Below, piece by piece: positions 13,693-22,760 of a stretch of DNA of 23,491 bases. The DNA comes from Candidatus Pollutiaquabacter sp. (GTDB lineage Bacteria; Bacteroidota; Bacteroidia; AKYH767-A; 2013-40CM-41-45), in assembly GCA_903854075.1 (NCBI GenBank), contig CAINVI010000168.1, forward strand, positions 1 through 23,491, read 5' to 3'. Position 1 is the first letter of the stretch. Every line of letters begins with the position of its first letter. The position numbers were made by a program, and so were the translations under genes. Under the pieces are notes generated by a model. The model had not been told where the DNA came from. It did no database searches and saw only the letters and a program-made list of their open reading frames with translations.

Positions 13693-13793
13693 AAATCAAC
13701 TCTTTTCTTTGATTTTCGTGAAATCAGGCCGTTGATTTTAGGATGTTCATTCACATATCAACAGCTTGTTCACAAATCAAGCCGTTAATTTAC
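13693..13793 (+). repeat. Cluster of AAATCA/TGATTT repeats upstream of the SusC gene
   Basis: AAATCAGGCCGTTGATTTTA (13721-13740) recurs as AAATCAAGCCGTTAATTTAC (13774-13793) with 16 of 20 bases equal, 53 bp apart. The first copy is itself a dyad (AAATCA, 6 bases, TGATTT). Another AAATCAAC at 13693-13700 pairs exactly with GTTGATTT at 13731-13738. The cluster lies 115-215 bp before the SusC start and could be an operator array; the binding protein is unknown. Confidence 0.45.
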
Positions 13794-13853
13794 AGCTATT
13801 TAACATCTAGGGGTGGTGAAACATGCGTTAAATCATGTTAAAAGTTGTCCTTT

Positions 13854-13861
13854 TATTTTTA
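13854..13861 (+). promoter_or_regulatory. Possible -7 element of the SusC/SusD operon
   Basis: TATTTTTA, followed by GC, is one base from TAnnTTTG and lies 46 bases before the start codon at 13908. The -33 position has no clear TTTG. A direct repeat GTTAAA at 13827 and 13837 lies upstream. Confidence 0.3.
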
Positions 13862-13907
13862 GCTTGAACGCACTTTAATCAACCAATTCTAACCAAAACT
13901 TAATTCT

Positions 13908-16900
13908 ATGAGACAAAAGCTTACGCTTCTCGCGTTACTGCTTGCCATCTTTACGATGCAAGCGACCGCGCAAGACCGTACCATTAGTGGTAAGGTCACC
14001 TCGTCGGACGACAACACCACTGTTCCCGGCGTCAGCGTGGTTGTGGTGGGTACCACCATTGGTACCAGCACAGACATGGACGGTAATTTCAAACTTACTG
14101 TTCCTGCCGGATCGAAAATGCTTCGATTTTCCGGTGTTGGTATGCGTTCCAAGGATGTTGCACTCGGCGCTTCCAATGCAGTCGATGTTACCATGGATCC
14201 AGATGTACTGAAACTTGACGAAGTCGTGGTTTCCGCGATCGGTATCAAGCAGGACAAGAAGGCCGTTGGTTATTCCACGCAAACCGTTACCGGTGAAAAC
14301 CTCACCAAGGCGGGACAGACAAACGCACTGAGCGCTCTTGCCGGTAAAGTGGCCGGTGCTCAGGTGACCACTACGGCGGGTACGCCAGGTGCTTCCGTAA
14401 GCGTTCGACTTCGTGGTGCATCGTCTATTCTCGGATCTAATGATCCGTTGATCATTATCGATGGTGTACCTATCGATAATTCCTACAACGCATCCGGTAA
14501 CCCGGACGATGGCTCAAACAACTTCCTCCAAAGTGTCAATAACTCTAATCGTGCTGTGGATATCAACCCGGACGATATCGAGTCTATTAACGTCCTGAAA
14601 GGCCCATCTGCTACGGCTCTTTACGGTCTCAATGCCGCAAACGGTGCTTTGATCATTACCACCAAAAAAGGTGCTAAAAAGCCGGGCGGTGGTATGAATG
14701 TAGTAGTTGGCACCAAACTTAATTGGAGTGAAGTCAACAAACTTCCTGAACTACAGGATATGTATGTCAAAGGAACAGGCGGTGCCTATCGTAGTTATGA
14801 AAGTTCTGCCTCCGGTAGTTTCGGCCCATTGGCAGATACCACGTACTGGGATCCAAGTCAGGCTACACCGTTCAATCAATACGGTCAGATGATTGGTGCT
14901 ACGCAAGCTGCATCAACACCTGGTGCTATCAAAATGACGCCTTATGATAATATGAACCAATTCTTCCGTACCGGTTTCGCTATTGAGAATAACCTCTCTG
15001 TATCCGGTGGTTCGGATGTCAACACCTACCGTGTTTCTTTCTCTCGTTTGAAAGACGAAGGTGTTGTTCCTCTGTCTGATTTCACCCGTTATTCCCTGAG
15101 TCTTGGCGGTTCTAGTGTCGTTTCCAAGAAGCTTTCTGCTTCTGGTTCCATGACCTATACTAATTCAGGTGGCCGTCGTGTGCAGCAAGGTTCCAACCTT
15201 TCCGGTTTGATGCTTGACTTGCTTCGTACGCCAATTTCCTTTGATAACTCCAACGGTAACGATGATCCTGAAGCAGAGAGTGCATATCTCCTTGCAGACG
15301 GACGTCAGCGTACCTACCGCGGTGGTGTTGGTTATGACAACCCTTATTTCACCATCAATGAAAATCCATTTAAGGATGAAGTAAATCGTTTATACGGTGC
15401 TACTCAATTGAACTATGCTGCAACCGATTTCTTAGATGTTATCTATCGTTTCGGTACCGACTTCTACAGCGATCGTCGTAAGCAAATTTTCGCGTTGGGT
15501 AATCGTTCTAATCCAGATGGACAAATTTTCCACCAGGACATTTTCTACCGTCACATCAACTCGGATCTTATCCTTAATTTCAAAGGAAAGATCAACGAAG
15601 ATTTGAAGTATACCGCAACGGTGGGTCAGAACTTTTTCCGTTCCTACAGCGAGCAGATTTATGTTCAAGGTGATCAGTTAACGTTCCCTAACTTCGACAA
15701 CATCTCAGTTGCATCATCTATCCTTACCCGCGAATCCGAAAGCCGTCGCTGGACGAATGCGCTCTACGGTCAGGGCCGCCTCGCATGGCGTGATCAGTTG
15801 TTCCTTGAAGTAACTGGTCGTTCCGAAGCATCTTCTACGCTTCCTGAAGATAACAACACCTTCTTCTATCCTTCGGTTAGTTTGGGTTGGGTATTCACCG
15901 AAACCCTGGATATGCCAACGGATGTTTTGTCGTATGGTAAGGCACGTATCTCCTACGCTATCGTAGGTAAAGATGCTCCGACTTACGCTCTCCAGAACTA
16001 TTTCGGAACCGGAGTATTTGGTGATGGATGGACGTCTGGTGTTTCCTTCCCATTGGTCGGTACCGGTATTTCCGGTTACTCCTTGGACAACGTGTTGGGT
16101 AACCCAGGACTTAAGCCTGAAAAAACCAAATCGTTTGAAATTGGTGCAGATCTGAAATTCTTCAACAACCGTTTGGGAATTGACGTAACCTATTACAACT
16201 CTCAATCCGAAGATCAGATTCTTGCCGTTCCTGTTGCCGGTTCAACCGGATTCCAGGCACAGATCAAGAACGCTGGAAGTATGGAAAACAAAGGTTGGGA
16301 AGTCATGCTGTACGGTACACCTGTACAGACAGACAACTTCACCTGGGAAGTTACTGTAAACTGGTCACGAAACCGTAATAAGGTATTGGAACTGGCTGAT
16401 GGTGTTAATGAACTATTCCTCGGCGGCTTCGAAGGTTCTGCAATTTATGCAGTTACCGGACAACCTTACGGTCAGTTCTACGGCGGTCGCTGGCTGCGCG
16501 ATGGTAACGGAAACGTTGTTATCAACGAAGCTGACGGACTTCCTATTCAGGACGAGCAAGTTGGTGTAATCGGAAATCCGAATCCTGACTGGCTGGCCGG
16601 TATTGGTAACAGCTTTACCTACAAAGGAATCACCCTGAATGCATTGATTGATATCCGTCGTGGTGGCGATCTTTGGAACGGTACCCGTGGAGCGCTTTGT
16701 TTCTTCGGTATGGCTGCTGAGACAGAAAACCGTGGTTCTTCCCAAGTATTTGAAGGTGTGCGTGGTTACTATGATGCCAACAACGAACTGATCATTACTT
16801 CGGATGTAAATACCGTTTCTGCAACGCTCGATCAGAACTATTACCAAGGTATCGGTAGCGGTTTCGGTGGACCGGCAGAACAGTTTGTTGAAGATGCTTC

Positions 16901-17138
16901 CTTCACCCGTCTGCGTGAATTGTCTATCTCCTATTCTTTGAAGAAAGAATGGTTGAAGAAAACGCCTTTCGGATCGGTTGATGTGTCCTTCATCGGACGT
17001 AACCTCTGGTTGAGTACAGACTACAAAGGCATCGATCCTGAAACTTCCCTCACCGGAGCAGGAAACAGTCTTGGTATGGACTACTTCAATATGCCGGGCA
17101 CCCGCACTTATGGTTTTTCCGTTCGTGTAACGCTCTAA
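13908..17138 (+). CDS. SusC/RagA-family TonB-linked outer membrane transporter
   Basis: This 1076-residue protein is the outer membrane barrel of a SusCD nutrient uptake pair. A signal peptide (about 1-22, ending ATAQ) is followed by a carboxypeptidase-D-like domain (about 24-103, TISGKVTSSDD to a beta strand). A TonB-box-like LDEVVVSA is near 103-110. The plug carries the SusC signatures LIIIDGVPIDN near 181 and DDIESINVLKGPSATALYG near 222-240, and a large barrel fills the rest. It is followed after 28 bp by its SusD partner. Frequent use of CGT, GGT, AAC and TTC codons suggests high expression. No glycoside hydrolase, peptidase or regulator lies beside the pair, so the imported oligomer (sugar or peptide) cannot be inferred. 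Confidence 0.95.
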   Translation: MRQKLTLLALLLAIFTMQATAQDRTISGKVTSSDDNTTVPGVSVVVVGTTIGTSTDMDGNFKLTVPAGSKMLRFSGVGMRSKDVALGASNAVDVTMDPDVLKLDEVVVSAIGIKQDKKAVGYSTQTVTGENLTKAGQTNALSALAGKVAGAQVTTTAGTPGASVSVRLRGASSILGSNDPLIIIDGVPIDNSYNASGNPDDGSNNFLQSVNNSNRAVDINPDDIESINVLKGPSATALYGLNAANGALIITTKKGAKKPGGGMNVVVGTKLNWSEVNKLPELQDMYVKGTGGAYRSYESSASGSFGPLADTTYWDPSQATPFNQYGQMIGATQAASTPGAIKMTPYDNMNQFFRTGFAIENNLSVSGGSDVNTYRVSFSRLKDEGVVPLSDFTRYSLSLGGSSVVSKKLSASGSMTYTNSGGRRVQQGSNLSGLMLDLLRTPISFDNSNGNDDPEAESAYLLADGRQRTYRGGVGYDNPYFTINENPFKDEVNRLYGATQLNYAATDFLDVIYRFGTDFYSDRRKQIFALGNRSNPDGQIFHQDIFYRHINSDLILNFKGKINEDLKYTATVGQNFFRSYSEQIYVQGDQLTFPNFDNISVASSILTRESESRRWTNALYGQGRLAWRDQLFLEVTGRSEASSTLPEDNNTFFYPSVSLGWVFTETLDMPTDVLSYGKARISYAIVGKDAPTYALQNYFGTGVFGDGWTSGVSFPLVGTGISGYSLDNVLGNPGLKPEKTKSFEIGADLKFFNNRLGIDVTYYNSQSEDQILAVPVAGSTGFQAQIKNAGSMENKGWEVMLYGTPVQTDNFTWEVTVNWSRNRNKVLELADGVNELFLGGFEGSAIYAVTGQPYGQFYGGRWLRDGNGNVVINEADGLPIQDEQVGVIGNPNPDWLAGIGNSFTYKGITLNALIDIRRGGDLWNGTRGALCFFGMAAETENRGSSQVFEGVRGYYDANNELIITSDVNTVSATLDQNYYQGIGSGFGGPAEQFVEDASFTRLRELSISYSLKKEWLKKTPFGSVDVSFIGRNLWLSTDYKGIDPETSLTGAGNSLGMDYFNMPGTRTYGFSVRVTL

Positions 17139-17166
17139 TTCGTTCAATCAGAAAAAAAACAGCACT

Positions 17167-18558
17167 ATGAAAAGATTTAATCATATCATTCGAGGAACGT
17201 TGCTGCTGTCGGCAGTTGCGTTCATGACGTCCTGTTCCAAAGACTTTGGTGACGTCAACGATAACCCGAACCTTCCCACTGATGTTCCGGTGAACATTAT
17301 CCTCCCTTCCACCCAGGCTTCCTTGGCGTACTCGTTTGGAGGAGATGTAGCACGCTACAATGGCGTGTTCACACAGAACGTGACCGGTGCATACCGTCAG
17401 TTCTATGCCTATAATCAATACATCTTTACCGAAGATGATTTCAACAATCTTTGGAATAACATGTATGCCGGTAACATGGCCGATTTGAATCGTATTATTC
17501 AAATTGCCGATGCAAATGACGGCAGTTATAATGCCTACCGCGGTATCGCCAAAATCACAATGGCGTACGCGTTGAGCACTATGACTGACCTGTTCGGTGA
17601 TGTACCGTATCGTCAGGCATTCCAGGGAAATGATAACCCTACGCCTGCTTACGACAGTCAGTCTGACATTTACACGGTTATTCTTCCTGCATTGATTTCT
17701 GAAGGTATCGCTGATCTCGACAATACCGGTGACGATATCTTGTCGCCAGGATCTGACGATTTGATTTACGGTGGTGATACCGACAAGTGGAAGCGTTTCG
17801 CGTACGGTTTGTCAGCTCGTTTGGCGATCCATACCACCAAGCGTGATGCTTCTGCAGCTGCAACAGCTGCTTTAGCGGCCATTGCAAACGGCTTGTCGTC
17901 TAGCGCTGATGATGCTGCATTCACTTTTGGTTCTACTTATCAGAATCCATGGTTCCAGTACATCGATCAGCGTGCGGATATCTCTTACTCCACACTTGAT
18001 TACTACTATGGAATCGGTTGTTTCCATACTGATACGATGCAGGCATTGAATGACCCTCGTTTTGGTAAAATGATCGATGCGAACGGTGACTATTATGCTC
18101 CGGGCTTCCCTTCTGCTTTCTACATGGCGGATAATGCTCCGGTTGCTCTCTTCACCTACCACGAGCAGAAATTCATTGAAGCTGAAGCTAAGCTCATCAC
18201 CGGTGATGATGCTGGAGCACAGGCAGCACTTGCAGAAGCTGTTACCGCCAGCATGTCAGTATTGGGTGTAGATCCTGCTGATGATGCCTCTTATCAGGCC
18301 GCTAATGTGGTTTGGGGTGGTACCAATTCCGACAAACTCAACCTGATCATGTTCCAAAAATACCTGGCTAACTACCTTCAGCCGGAATCTTGGAACGACT
18401 GGCGTCGTACTGGTCAGCCTGACCTTCAGCCTAACGATGGTGCTACAGCTCCGATTCCTCGTCGTTATATCTATCCAACGAACGAGCGTCAGAACAATCC
18501 GAACAGTGTAAACGTCGGAAGTTCTTTGCAAAGCCCTCGTCTCTGGTGGGATAACTAA
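17167..18558 (+). CDS. SusD/RagB-family nutrient-binding outer membrane lipoprotein
   Basis: This 463-residue surface lipoprotein is the lid that captures substrate for the SusC barrel encoded 28 bp upstream. The signal peptide ends in a lipobox with the acylated Cys at 23 (FMTSCSKDFGDVN). The mature start DFGDVNDNPN and the later segments ALSTMTDLFGDVPY, EQKFIEAEAKLITGD and ESWNDWRRTGQPD are typical of the SusD-like group 2, whose TPR helices contact SusC. Codon use is as biased as in the SusC gene. A strong terminator follows, so the transcript appears to contain only this pair. Substrate is unknown; group 2 members include both sugar- and peptide-uptake systems. Confidence 0.94.
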   Translation: MKRFNHIIRGTLLLSAVAFMTSCSKDFGDVNDNPNLPTDVPVNIILPSTQASLAYSFGGDVARYNGVFTQNVTGAYRQFYAYNQYIFTEDDFNNLWNNMYAGNMADLNRIIQIADANDGSYNAYRGIAKITMAYALSTMTDLFGDVPYRQAFQGNDNPTPAYDSQSDIYTVILPALISEGIADLDNTGDDILSPGSDDLIYGGDTDKWKRFAYGLSARLAIHTTKRDASAAATAALAAIANGLSSSADDAAFTFGSTYQNPWFQYIDQRADISYSTLDYYYGIGCFHTDTMQALNDPRFGKMIDANGDYYAPGFPSAFYMADNAPVALFTYHEQKFIEAEAKLITGDDAGAQAALAEAVTASMSVLGVDPADDASYQAANVVWGGTNSDKLNLIMFQKYLANYLQPESWNDWRRTGQPDLQPNDGATAPIPRRYIYPTNERQNNPNSVNVGSSLQSPRLWWDN

Positions 18559-18575
18559 GAGCAATTGTCTCTCAC

Positions 18576-18611
18576 AAAAAAGGCTGCTTCTGAAAAGAGG
18601 CAGCCTTTTTT
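18576..18611. terminator. Strong terminator between susD-like gene and pcm, probably bidirectional
   Basis: AAAAAAGGCTGCTTC (18576-18590) and GAGGCAGCCTTTTTT (18597-18611) form a 15-bp stem with one T-G wobble and a 6-nt loop, flanked by an A-run and a T-run. It lies between the two convergent genes and can serve both. Confidence 0.9.
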
Positions 18612-18651
18612 AGTTACTACTTTGTGGTTACTTCGAATTAATTCAGTGATT

Positions 18652-19308
18652 TCAGGCCTTTGAACTGAGCATCGGCACAAAGCTGAACTGCTTGAGTTCT
18701 TCCGTTTCAAACGTCTGTTCGCCGGTACGTGTGATCCGTTTCATCAATTGCACTTTGCCTTCACCCACCGGAATAACGAGCACTCCACCTACTTTGAGTT
18801 GTTGTAACAAGTCTTCCGGAACAAAAGGAGCACCACAAGTGACCAGGATTTTATCAAAGGGTGCAAAGGTTGGTAATCCCTTATAACCGTCGCCGTAATA
18901 GAACTTCGGCTTATAACCCATCATCGGAAGAAATGCTGAGGTTACATCATAGAGTTCGCGCTGACGTTCTATAGTGAATACTTTCGCGCCCAGCTCTAAC
19001 AACACGCACGTTTGGTAACCGCTACCGGTACCAATTTCCAGGATCTTGTCGCCTCTCTTAATGTTTAATTGTGTGGTTTGATAGGCAACGGTCGACGGAT
19101 GCGAAATGGTTTGTTGCGCACCGATCTGGAATGCGGTATCGGAATAAGCCTGTTGTACAAAAATCGGATCCAGAAAAACATGACGAGGTACTTTCATCAT
19201 GGCTTCCAACACCAACGGATCAAAGCGGTCTTTTCGACCTAGTTCTTCGATCATCTTTCGCCGCATTCCCTGATGCTTCAGCGTATCTTCCTGGACTGAC
19301 TTGGACAT
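18652..19308 (-). CDS. pcm: Protein-L-isoaspartate O-methyltransferase
   Basis: This 218-residue cytoplasmic enzyme methylates L-isoaspartyl residues in aged proteins using S-adenosylmethionine, starting their repair. The family features are QGMRRKMIEEL at the start, VPRHVFLDP, the substrate-binding segment AQQTISHPSTVAYQT, the SAM motif I EIGTGSGYQT, and VTCGAPFVPEDLLQQL. A longer frame opens at 19341, but its extra residues (MHPFKGFLCTS) are not family-like, so I use the ATG at 19308. The gene converges on the SusCD operon across a shared terminator and diverges from the oxidoreductase gene. Confidence 0.93.
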   Translation of the reverse strand: MSKSVQEDTLKHQGMRRKMIEELGRKDRFDPLVLEAMMKVPRHVFLDPIFVQQAYSDTAFQIGAQQTISHPSTVAYQTTQLNIKRGDKILEIGTGSGYQTCVLLELGAKVFTIERQRELYDVTSAFLPMMGYKPKFYYGDGYKGLPTFAPFDKILVTCGAPFVPEDLLQQLKVGGVLVIPVGEGKVQLMKRITRTGEQTFETEELKQFSFVPMLSSKA

Positions 19309-19423
19309 AGAAGTACAAAGAAATCCTTTAAAAGGATGCATTTTTTGCCCAAAACCTCGAAATAATGAACAAAATGACGTTGGTACTACCCTTTTATTGC
19401 TTTTAAGACCGCTATCAAATTGC

Positions 19424-19431
19424 TACCTTCG
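19424..19431 (+). promoter_or_regulatory. Candidate -7 element of the oxidoreductase operon
   Basis: TACCTTCG followed by CCGC is one base from TAnnTTTG and has the GC-rich start region common in Bacteroidota promoters. It gives a leader of about 20 bases to the ATG at 19457 and lies inside the alternative longer reading frame, which argues against that longer start. A TTG at 19397-19399 is 24 bases upstream, somewhat far for a -33 element. Confidence 0.5.
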
Positions 19432-19456
19432 CCGCACCAAAAACGCACCATTTCAG

Positions 19457-20440
19457 ATGGTTAACATTGGCGTCATCGGCGCAGGCCACCTCGGCAAAAT
19501 CCACATCCGCTTACTTAAACAAAGCCCCAATTTCCGGCTGATTGGCTTCTACGACGCTAATCCAGAGCAGTCCGCCAAGGTGGCTGAAGAATTGGGAGTG
19601 CTCGCATTTGAAAATGCGGATGATCTGATTGATGCCTGCGATGCCATCGACATCGTCACACCAACACTGTACCATTTCGATTATGCCAAGAAAGCCGTTC
19701 GTGCTTCTCGTCACTTGTTCATTGAAAAACCGGTTACACATACGGTAGCCGAAGGACGAAAGCTGGTGGCGTTGGTGAACGAAGCTCAAATAAAGGCCCA
19801 GGTTGGCCACGTAGAGCGCTTTAATCCGGCATTTCTGGCCGCTCAATCCTATTTCAATCAGCCGCTCTTTATTGAGACTCACCGTTTAGCAGAATTCAAT
19901 CCGCGCGGCACTGATGTATCGGTCGTCCACGATCTGATGATCCACGATATAGATATCGTGTTAAGTGTCGTTAAATCGGATGTACGTAAGATCAGCGCCA
20001 GCGGAGTCGCTGTGGTAAGTGATACGCCGGACATTGCTAATGCCCGCATTGAATTCGCCAACGGTTGCGTTGCTAACCTTACCTCCAGCCGCATTTCGCT
20101 GAAGAATATGCGAAAGACGCGTTTCTTTCAGCGCGACGCCTATATTTCCGTGGACTTTTATAAAAAGAAAACGGAAGTAGTCCGACTTAAAAATCTCGAA
20201 GGAGAACCGGGACCATTGGATGTGTCCATTGATCTTGGTAACAAAGGCAAGAAACTGATTTATTTTGATCAGCCCTCTGTAGAAGAAACCAACGCCATTG
20301 GTATGGAGCTCGATTTATTTGCTGCCTCTATCTTGAATGATCAGCCAACAGCGGTACCTGTTGAAGACGGACTGGCAGCTTTGCACGTCGCTCACCAAAT
20401 CAACGAAAAAATCCAGGCTTCGCTTAATATTCTTTCATGA
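19457..20440 (+). CDS. Gfo/Idh/MocA-family NAD(P)-dependent oxidoreductase
   Basis: This 327-residue protein has an N-terminal Rossmann fold (VNIGVIGAGHLGKIH) and the family signature EKPVTHT near residue 95, followed by the motif GHVERFNPAF and a C-terminal alpha/beta domain. Family members oxidise or reduce sugars and sugar nucleotides; some make the modified sugars of surface polysaccharides. Here the stop codon overlaps the ATG of a lipoprotein gene (ATGA), which in turn overlaps a sugar-phosphate transferase gene, so a role in a nucleotide sugar pathway is plausible but inferred. The frame is open from 19301, but I choose 19457 because the Rossmann motif starts there and a promoter element lies upstream. 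The specific substrate is unknown. Confidence 0.88.
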   Translation: MVNIGVIGAGHLGKIHIRLLKQSPNFRLIGFYDANPEQSAKVAEELGVLAFENADDLIDACDAIDIVTPTLYHFDYAKKAVRASRHLFIEKPVTHTVAEGRKLVALVNEAQIKAQVGHVERFNPAFLAAQSYFNQPLFIETHRLAEFNPRGTDVSVVHDLMIHDIDIVLSVVKSDVRKISASGVAVVSDTPDIANARIEFANGCVANLTSSRISLKNMRKTRFFQRDAYISVDFYKKKTEVVRLKNLEGEPGPLDVSIDLGNKGKKLIYFDQPSVEETNAIGMELDLFAASILNDQPTAVPVEDGLAALHVAHQINEKIQASLNILS

Positions 20441-21321
20441 TCGTCAAACGCGCCATAGCCACGTTGTACTGTCGGTTACCCTTGATATTCGGTGGGCTGT
20501 ATCTTTCATTGTTTTCTGGTTGTGAGGCGATAAATCCCGCAGAACCGATTCCGGGATATGTTCAAGTGGATTCCATTCAGTTTGAAACCAATTATGTTGT
20601 TCAAGGAAGTAGTAAGCACCGCTTTTCGGATGCGTGGGTGTATGTTGATAACGATTACCTGGGAAGCTTTGAGATGCCCTTCACCATTCCGGTATTAAAA
20701 GAAGGCACACACAAAATAAGTATTCGTGCCGGTATCATTGAAAATGGAGTATCAAGTACGCGATCCGCTTATTCAAAGCTCGTCACCTACGACACTACAG
20801 TTGTTTTGCAGCCGAATGTGACCACACCGATAATACCGCGTGTTACGTATTTCACCAACGCAATTTTTGTTGGTATGGAGGATTTTGATGACGGCGGAAT
20901 AAGTCTGGTTTCCACCGATCCTGATAACGCACAGTTGCAACTTACCGCGCAAGGCGACACGAATGTTTTTGAAGGTGCTTCCGGAAAAGTTATTTTGGAT
21001 AGTAATAAACCGTTTTTTGAAGTCGCCTCCGATCTCGGCTTTATCCTACCTACAACCGTTAATCCATACATTGAACTTAATTATAAAGGGGATGCAGAAT
21101 TCACCATTGGGGTGATTGTAAACACCTCCGGCGGTATTTTTCAGAATCCATTGCTCAATGTGCGTGCTACAGATATCTGGAAAAAGATTTTTGTTAATAT
21201 TCGTGATCTGAACGGCGGAATCCCGAATGCGTTAGCGTATAAGATCTTCATCCGTTCCAATTTGCCAACTGGCTACAGCTCGGCAGAACTTTACTTTGAT
21301 AATCTTAAAGTCGTTTATTGA
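20437..21321 (+). CDS. Unrecognised lipoprotein encoded within a polysaccharide operon
   Basis: I do not recognise this 294-residue protein. It has a membrane-targeting N-terminus and a lipobox with acylated Cys at 29 (SLFSGCE), so it is a lipoprotein, probably periplasmic or outer-membrane facing. The mature part is predicted by eye to be beta-rich. The segment WVYVDNDYLGSFEMP, then IPVLKEGTHKISIRAG, resembles a small beta-sandwich of the kind that extends a short surface loop. The C-terminal half (from about 150) has a second beta-rich domain ending ELYFDNLKVVY, reminiscent of a jelly-roll. Its ATG overlaps the stop of the oxidoreductase gene, and its own stop overlaps the ATG of the sugar transferase gene, so the three are probably translated together. 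A function in polysaccharide export or anchoring would be inference. Confidence 0.75.
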   Translation: MIVKRAIATLYCRLPLIFGGLYLSLFSGCEAINPAEPIPGYVQVDSIQFETNYVVQGSSKHRFSDAWVYVDNDYLGSFEMPFTIPVLKEGTHKISIRAGIIENGVSSTRSAYSKLVTYDTTVVLQPNVTTPIIPRVTYFTNAIFVGMEDFDDGGISLVSTDPDNAQLQLTAQGDTNVFEGASGKVILDSNKPFFEVASDLGFILPTTVNPYIELNYKGDAEFTIGVIVNTSGGIFQNPLLNVRATDIWKKIFVNIRDLNGGIPNALAYKIFIRSNLPTGYSSAELYFDNLKVVY

Positions 21322-22733
21322 TGAATCGTAAATTATATACACTTCGATTCATTGCTGCCGACTGGTTTGCAGCGGTAGCTGCATGGATATTATTTTTCTA
21401 TTACCGGAAAACCAATATCGAAGGTGTCGTATTTGATATCAAAGCAGTGACCGGCGACGAGAAATTCCAAATGGGAGTGCTGATGCTTCCTGTGTTTTGG
21501 GTAATCTTTTATGCGCTGGTGGGCGCCTATAAGAATGTGTACCGGAAAAGTCGTCTTCGCGAACTTGGACAGACTTTCCTCCTCACCCTTATCGGTGTGT
21601 TGATAATCTTTTTTGCCCTGTTGCTGGATGATACCGTCGACAGTTATCGCACCTATTATTACACGTTCTTTACATTATTTACGCTTCATTTTGTCTGTAC
21701 CTCTTTCGTTCGACTCGTACTTTCTACCGGTGTTATTCATCGCATTAAAAAGGGGCAAATCGGATTTAATACGGTTATGATCGGCAGTAACCAAAAAGCC
21801 GTAGAGTTGCTTCAACAGATGAGCACGGAATTCAGGTCTGAAGGTCACCGGTTCATTGGTTTTATTCATGTAGATGGTAACAACGACCATTTGCTTGATA
21901 AGCATATGCAACACCTGGGTAGTGTTCCGGATCTTCGTGCAATTATACTTCAGCATCAGATTGAAGAGGTCATTATCGCGCTCGAATCTTCTGAACACGA
22001 GAACATCGGAAAGATCATCAATGAACTGGAAGATATGCCGGTTATCGTTCGGATTATTCCGGATATGTATGATATACTTTCCGGCTCCGTAAAGATGAAT
22101 GCGATTTTCGGGGCACCATTGATTGAAATTTCGCCGGATCTAATGCCTGCCTGGCAACAAAGTGTCAAGCGACTGATGGATATTGTGCTGTCACTTTTTG
22201 TATTGATCATTTTCTTCCCGCTCTATCTTTTTACAGCTATCGGCGTGCTGCTCTCCTCTCCCGGCCCCATTTTTTACAGCCACGAACGCATCGGCTGGCA
22301 CGGTCGTCCGTTCCGTATTTTCAAATTCCGTTCTATGCGTACGGATGCGGAAAAAACCGGTCCGCAATTGTCCAGTAAACATGACCCGCGGATGACACGC
22401 TTCGGAAAGTGGATGCGAAAGATCCGCCTCGACGAAATCCCGCAATTCTGGAACGTGCTTATCGGTGATATGTCAATCGTAGGACCACGACCGGAACGCC
22501 AGTACTTCATTGATCAAATCATGAAGAAAGCGCCGCATTACCGCCATTTGCATAAAGTCCGTCCGGGAATCACATCGTGGGGACAAGTTAAATTCGGATA
22601 CGCGGAAAATGTCGATCAAATGGTCGAACGTCTAAAATACGACCTGATTTATATCGAGAATATGAGTTTGGCCGTTGACTTCAAAATCATGATTTATACG
22701 GTGCTCATCATCATCCGTCATAAAGGAAAATAA
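21321..22733 (+). CDS. Polyprenyl-phosphate sugar-1-phosphate transferase (WbaP/WcaJ-like)
   Basis: This 470-residue membrane enzyme adds the first sugar phosphate to the lipid carrier in exopolysaccharide or O-antigen synthesis. Four N-terminal membrane segments are followed by a Rossmann-like domain (FNTVMIGSNQKAVELL). A fifth membrane helix (DIVLSLFVLIIFFPLYL) then opens the bacterial sugar transferase domain. That domain shows GPIFYSHERIGWHG, FKFRSMRTDAE, the catalytic Asp-Glu in RLDEIPQFWNVL, DMSIVGPRPER and RPGITSWGQV. The start is the ATG at 21321, which shares a base with the preceding TGA; a TTG one codon earlier is less likely. No Wzx, Wzy or glycosyltransferase lies nearby in the window, so the polymer is unknown. 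Confidence 0.94.
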   Translation: MNRKLYTLRFIAADWFAAVAAWILFFYYRKTNIEGVVFDIKAVTGDEKFQMGVLMLPVFWVIFYALVGAYKNVYRKSRLRELGQTFLLTLIGVLIIFFALLLDDTVDSYRTYYYTFFTLFTLHFVCTSFVRLVLSTGVIHRIKKGQIGFNTVMIGSNQKAVELLQQMSTEFRSEGHRFIGFIHVDGNNDHLLDKHMQHLGSVPDLRAIILQHQIEEVIIALESSEHENIGKIINELEDMPVIVRIIPDMYDILSGSVKMNAIFGAPLIEISPDLMPAWQQSVKRLMDIVLSLFVLIIFFPLYLFTAIGVLLSSPGPIFYSHERIGWHGRPFRIFKFRSMRTDAEKTGPQLSSKHDPRMTRFGKWMRKIRLDEIPQFWNVLIGDMSIVGPRPERQYFIDQIMKKAPHYRHLHKVRPGITSWGQVKFGYAENVDQMVERLKYDLIYIENMSLAVDFKIMIYTVLIIIRHKGK

Positions 22734-22760
22734 ATTTCAACTTTCGTTAGTAGTACGACA

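Noticed and set aside
16413..17147. 244-residue open frame antisense to the SusC gene
   Set aside because: Long antisense frames are expected in genes with biased codon use; the product has no recognisable features and the sense frame is certain.
19301..19456. Longer N-terminus of the Gfo/Idh/MocA oxidoreductase overlapping pcm
   Set aside because: The Rossmann motif begins at the Met at 19457, the extra 52 residues have no family likeness, and a promoter element lies inside them.
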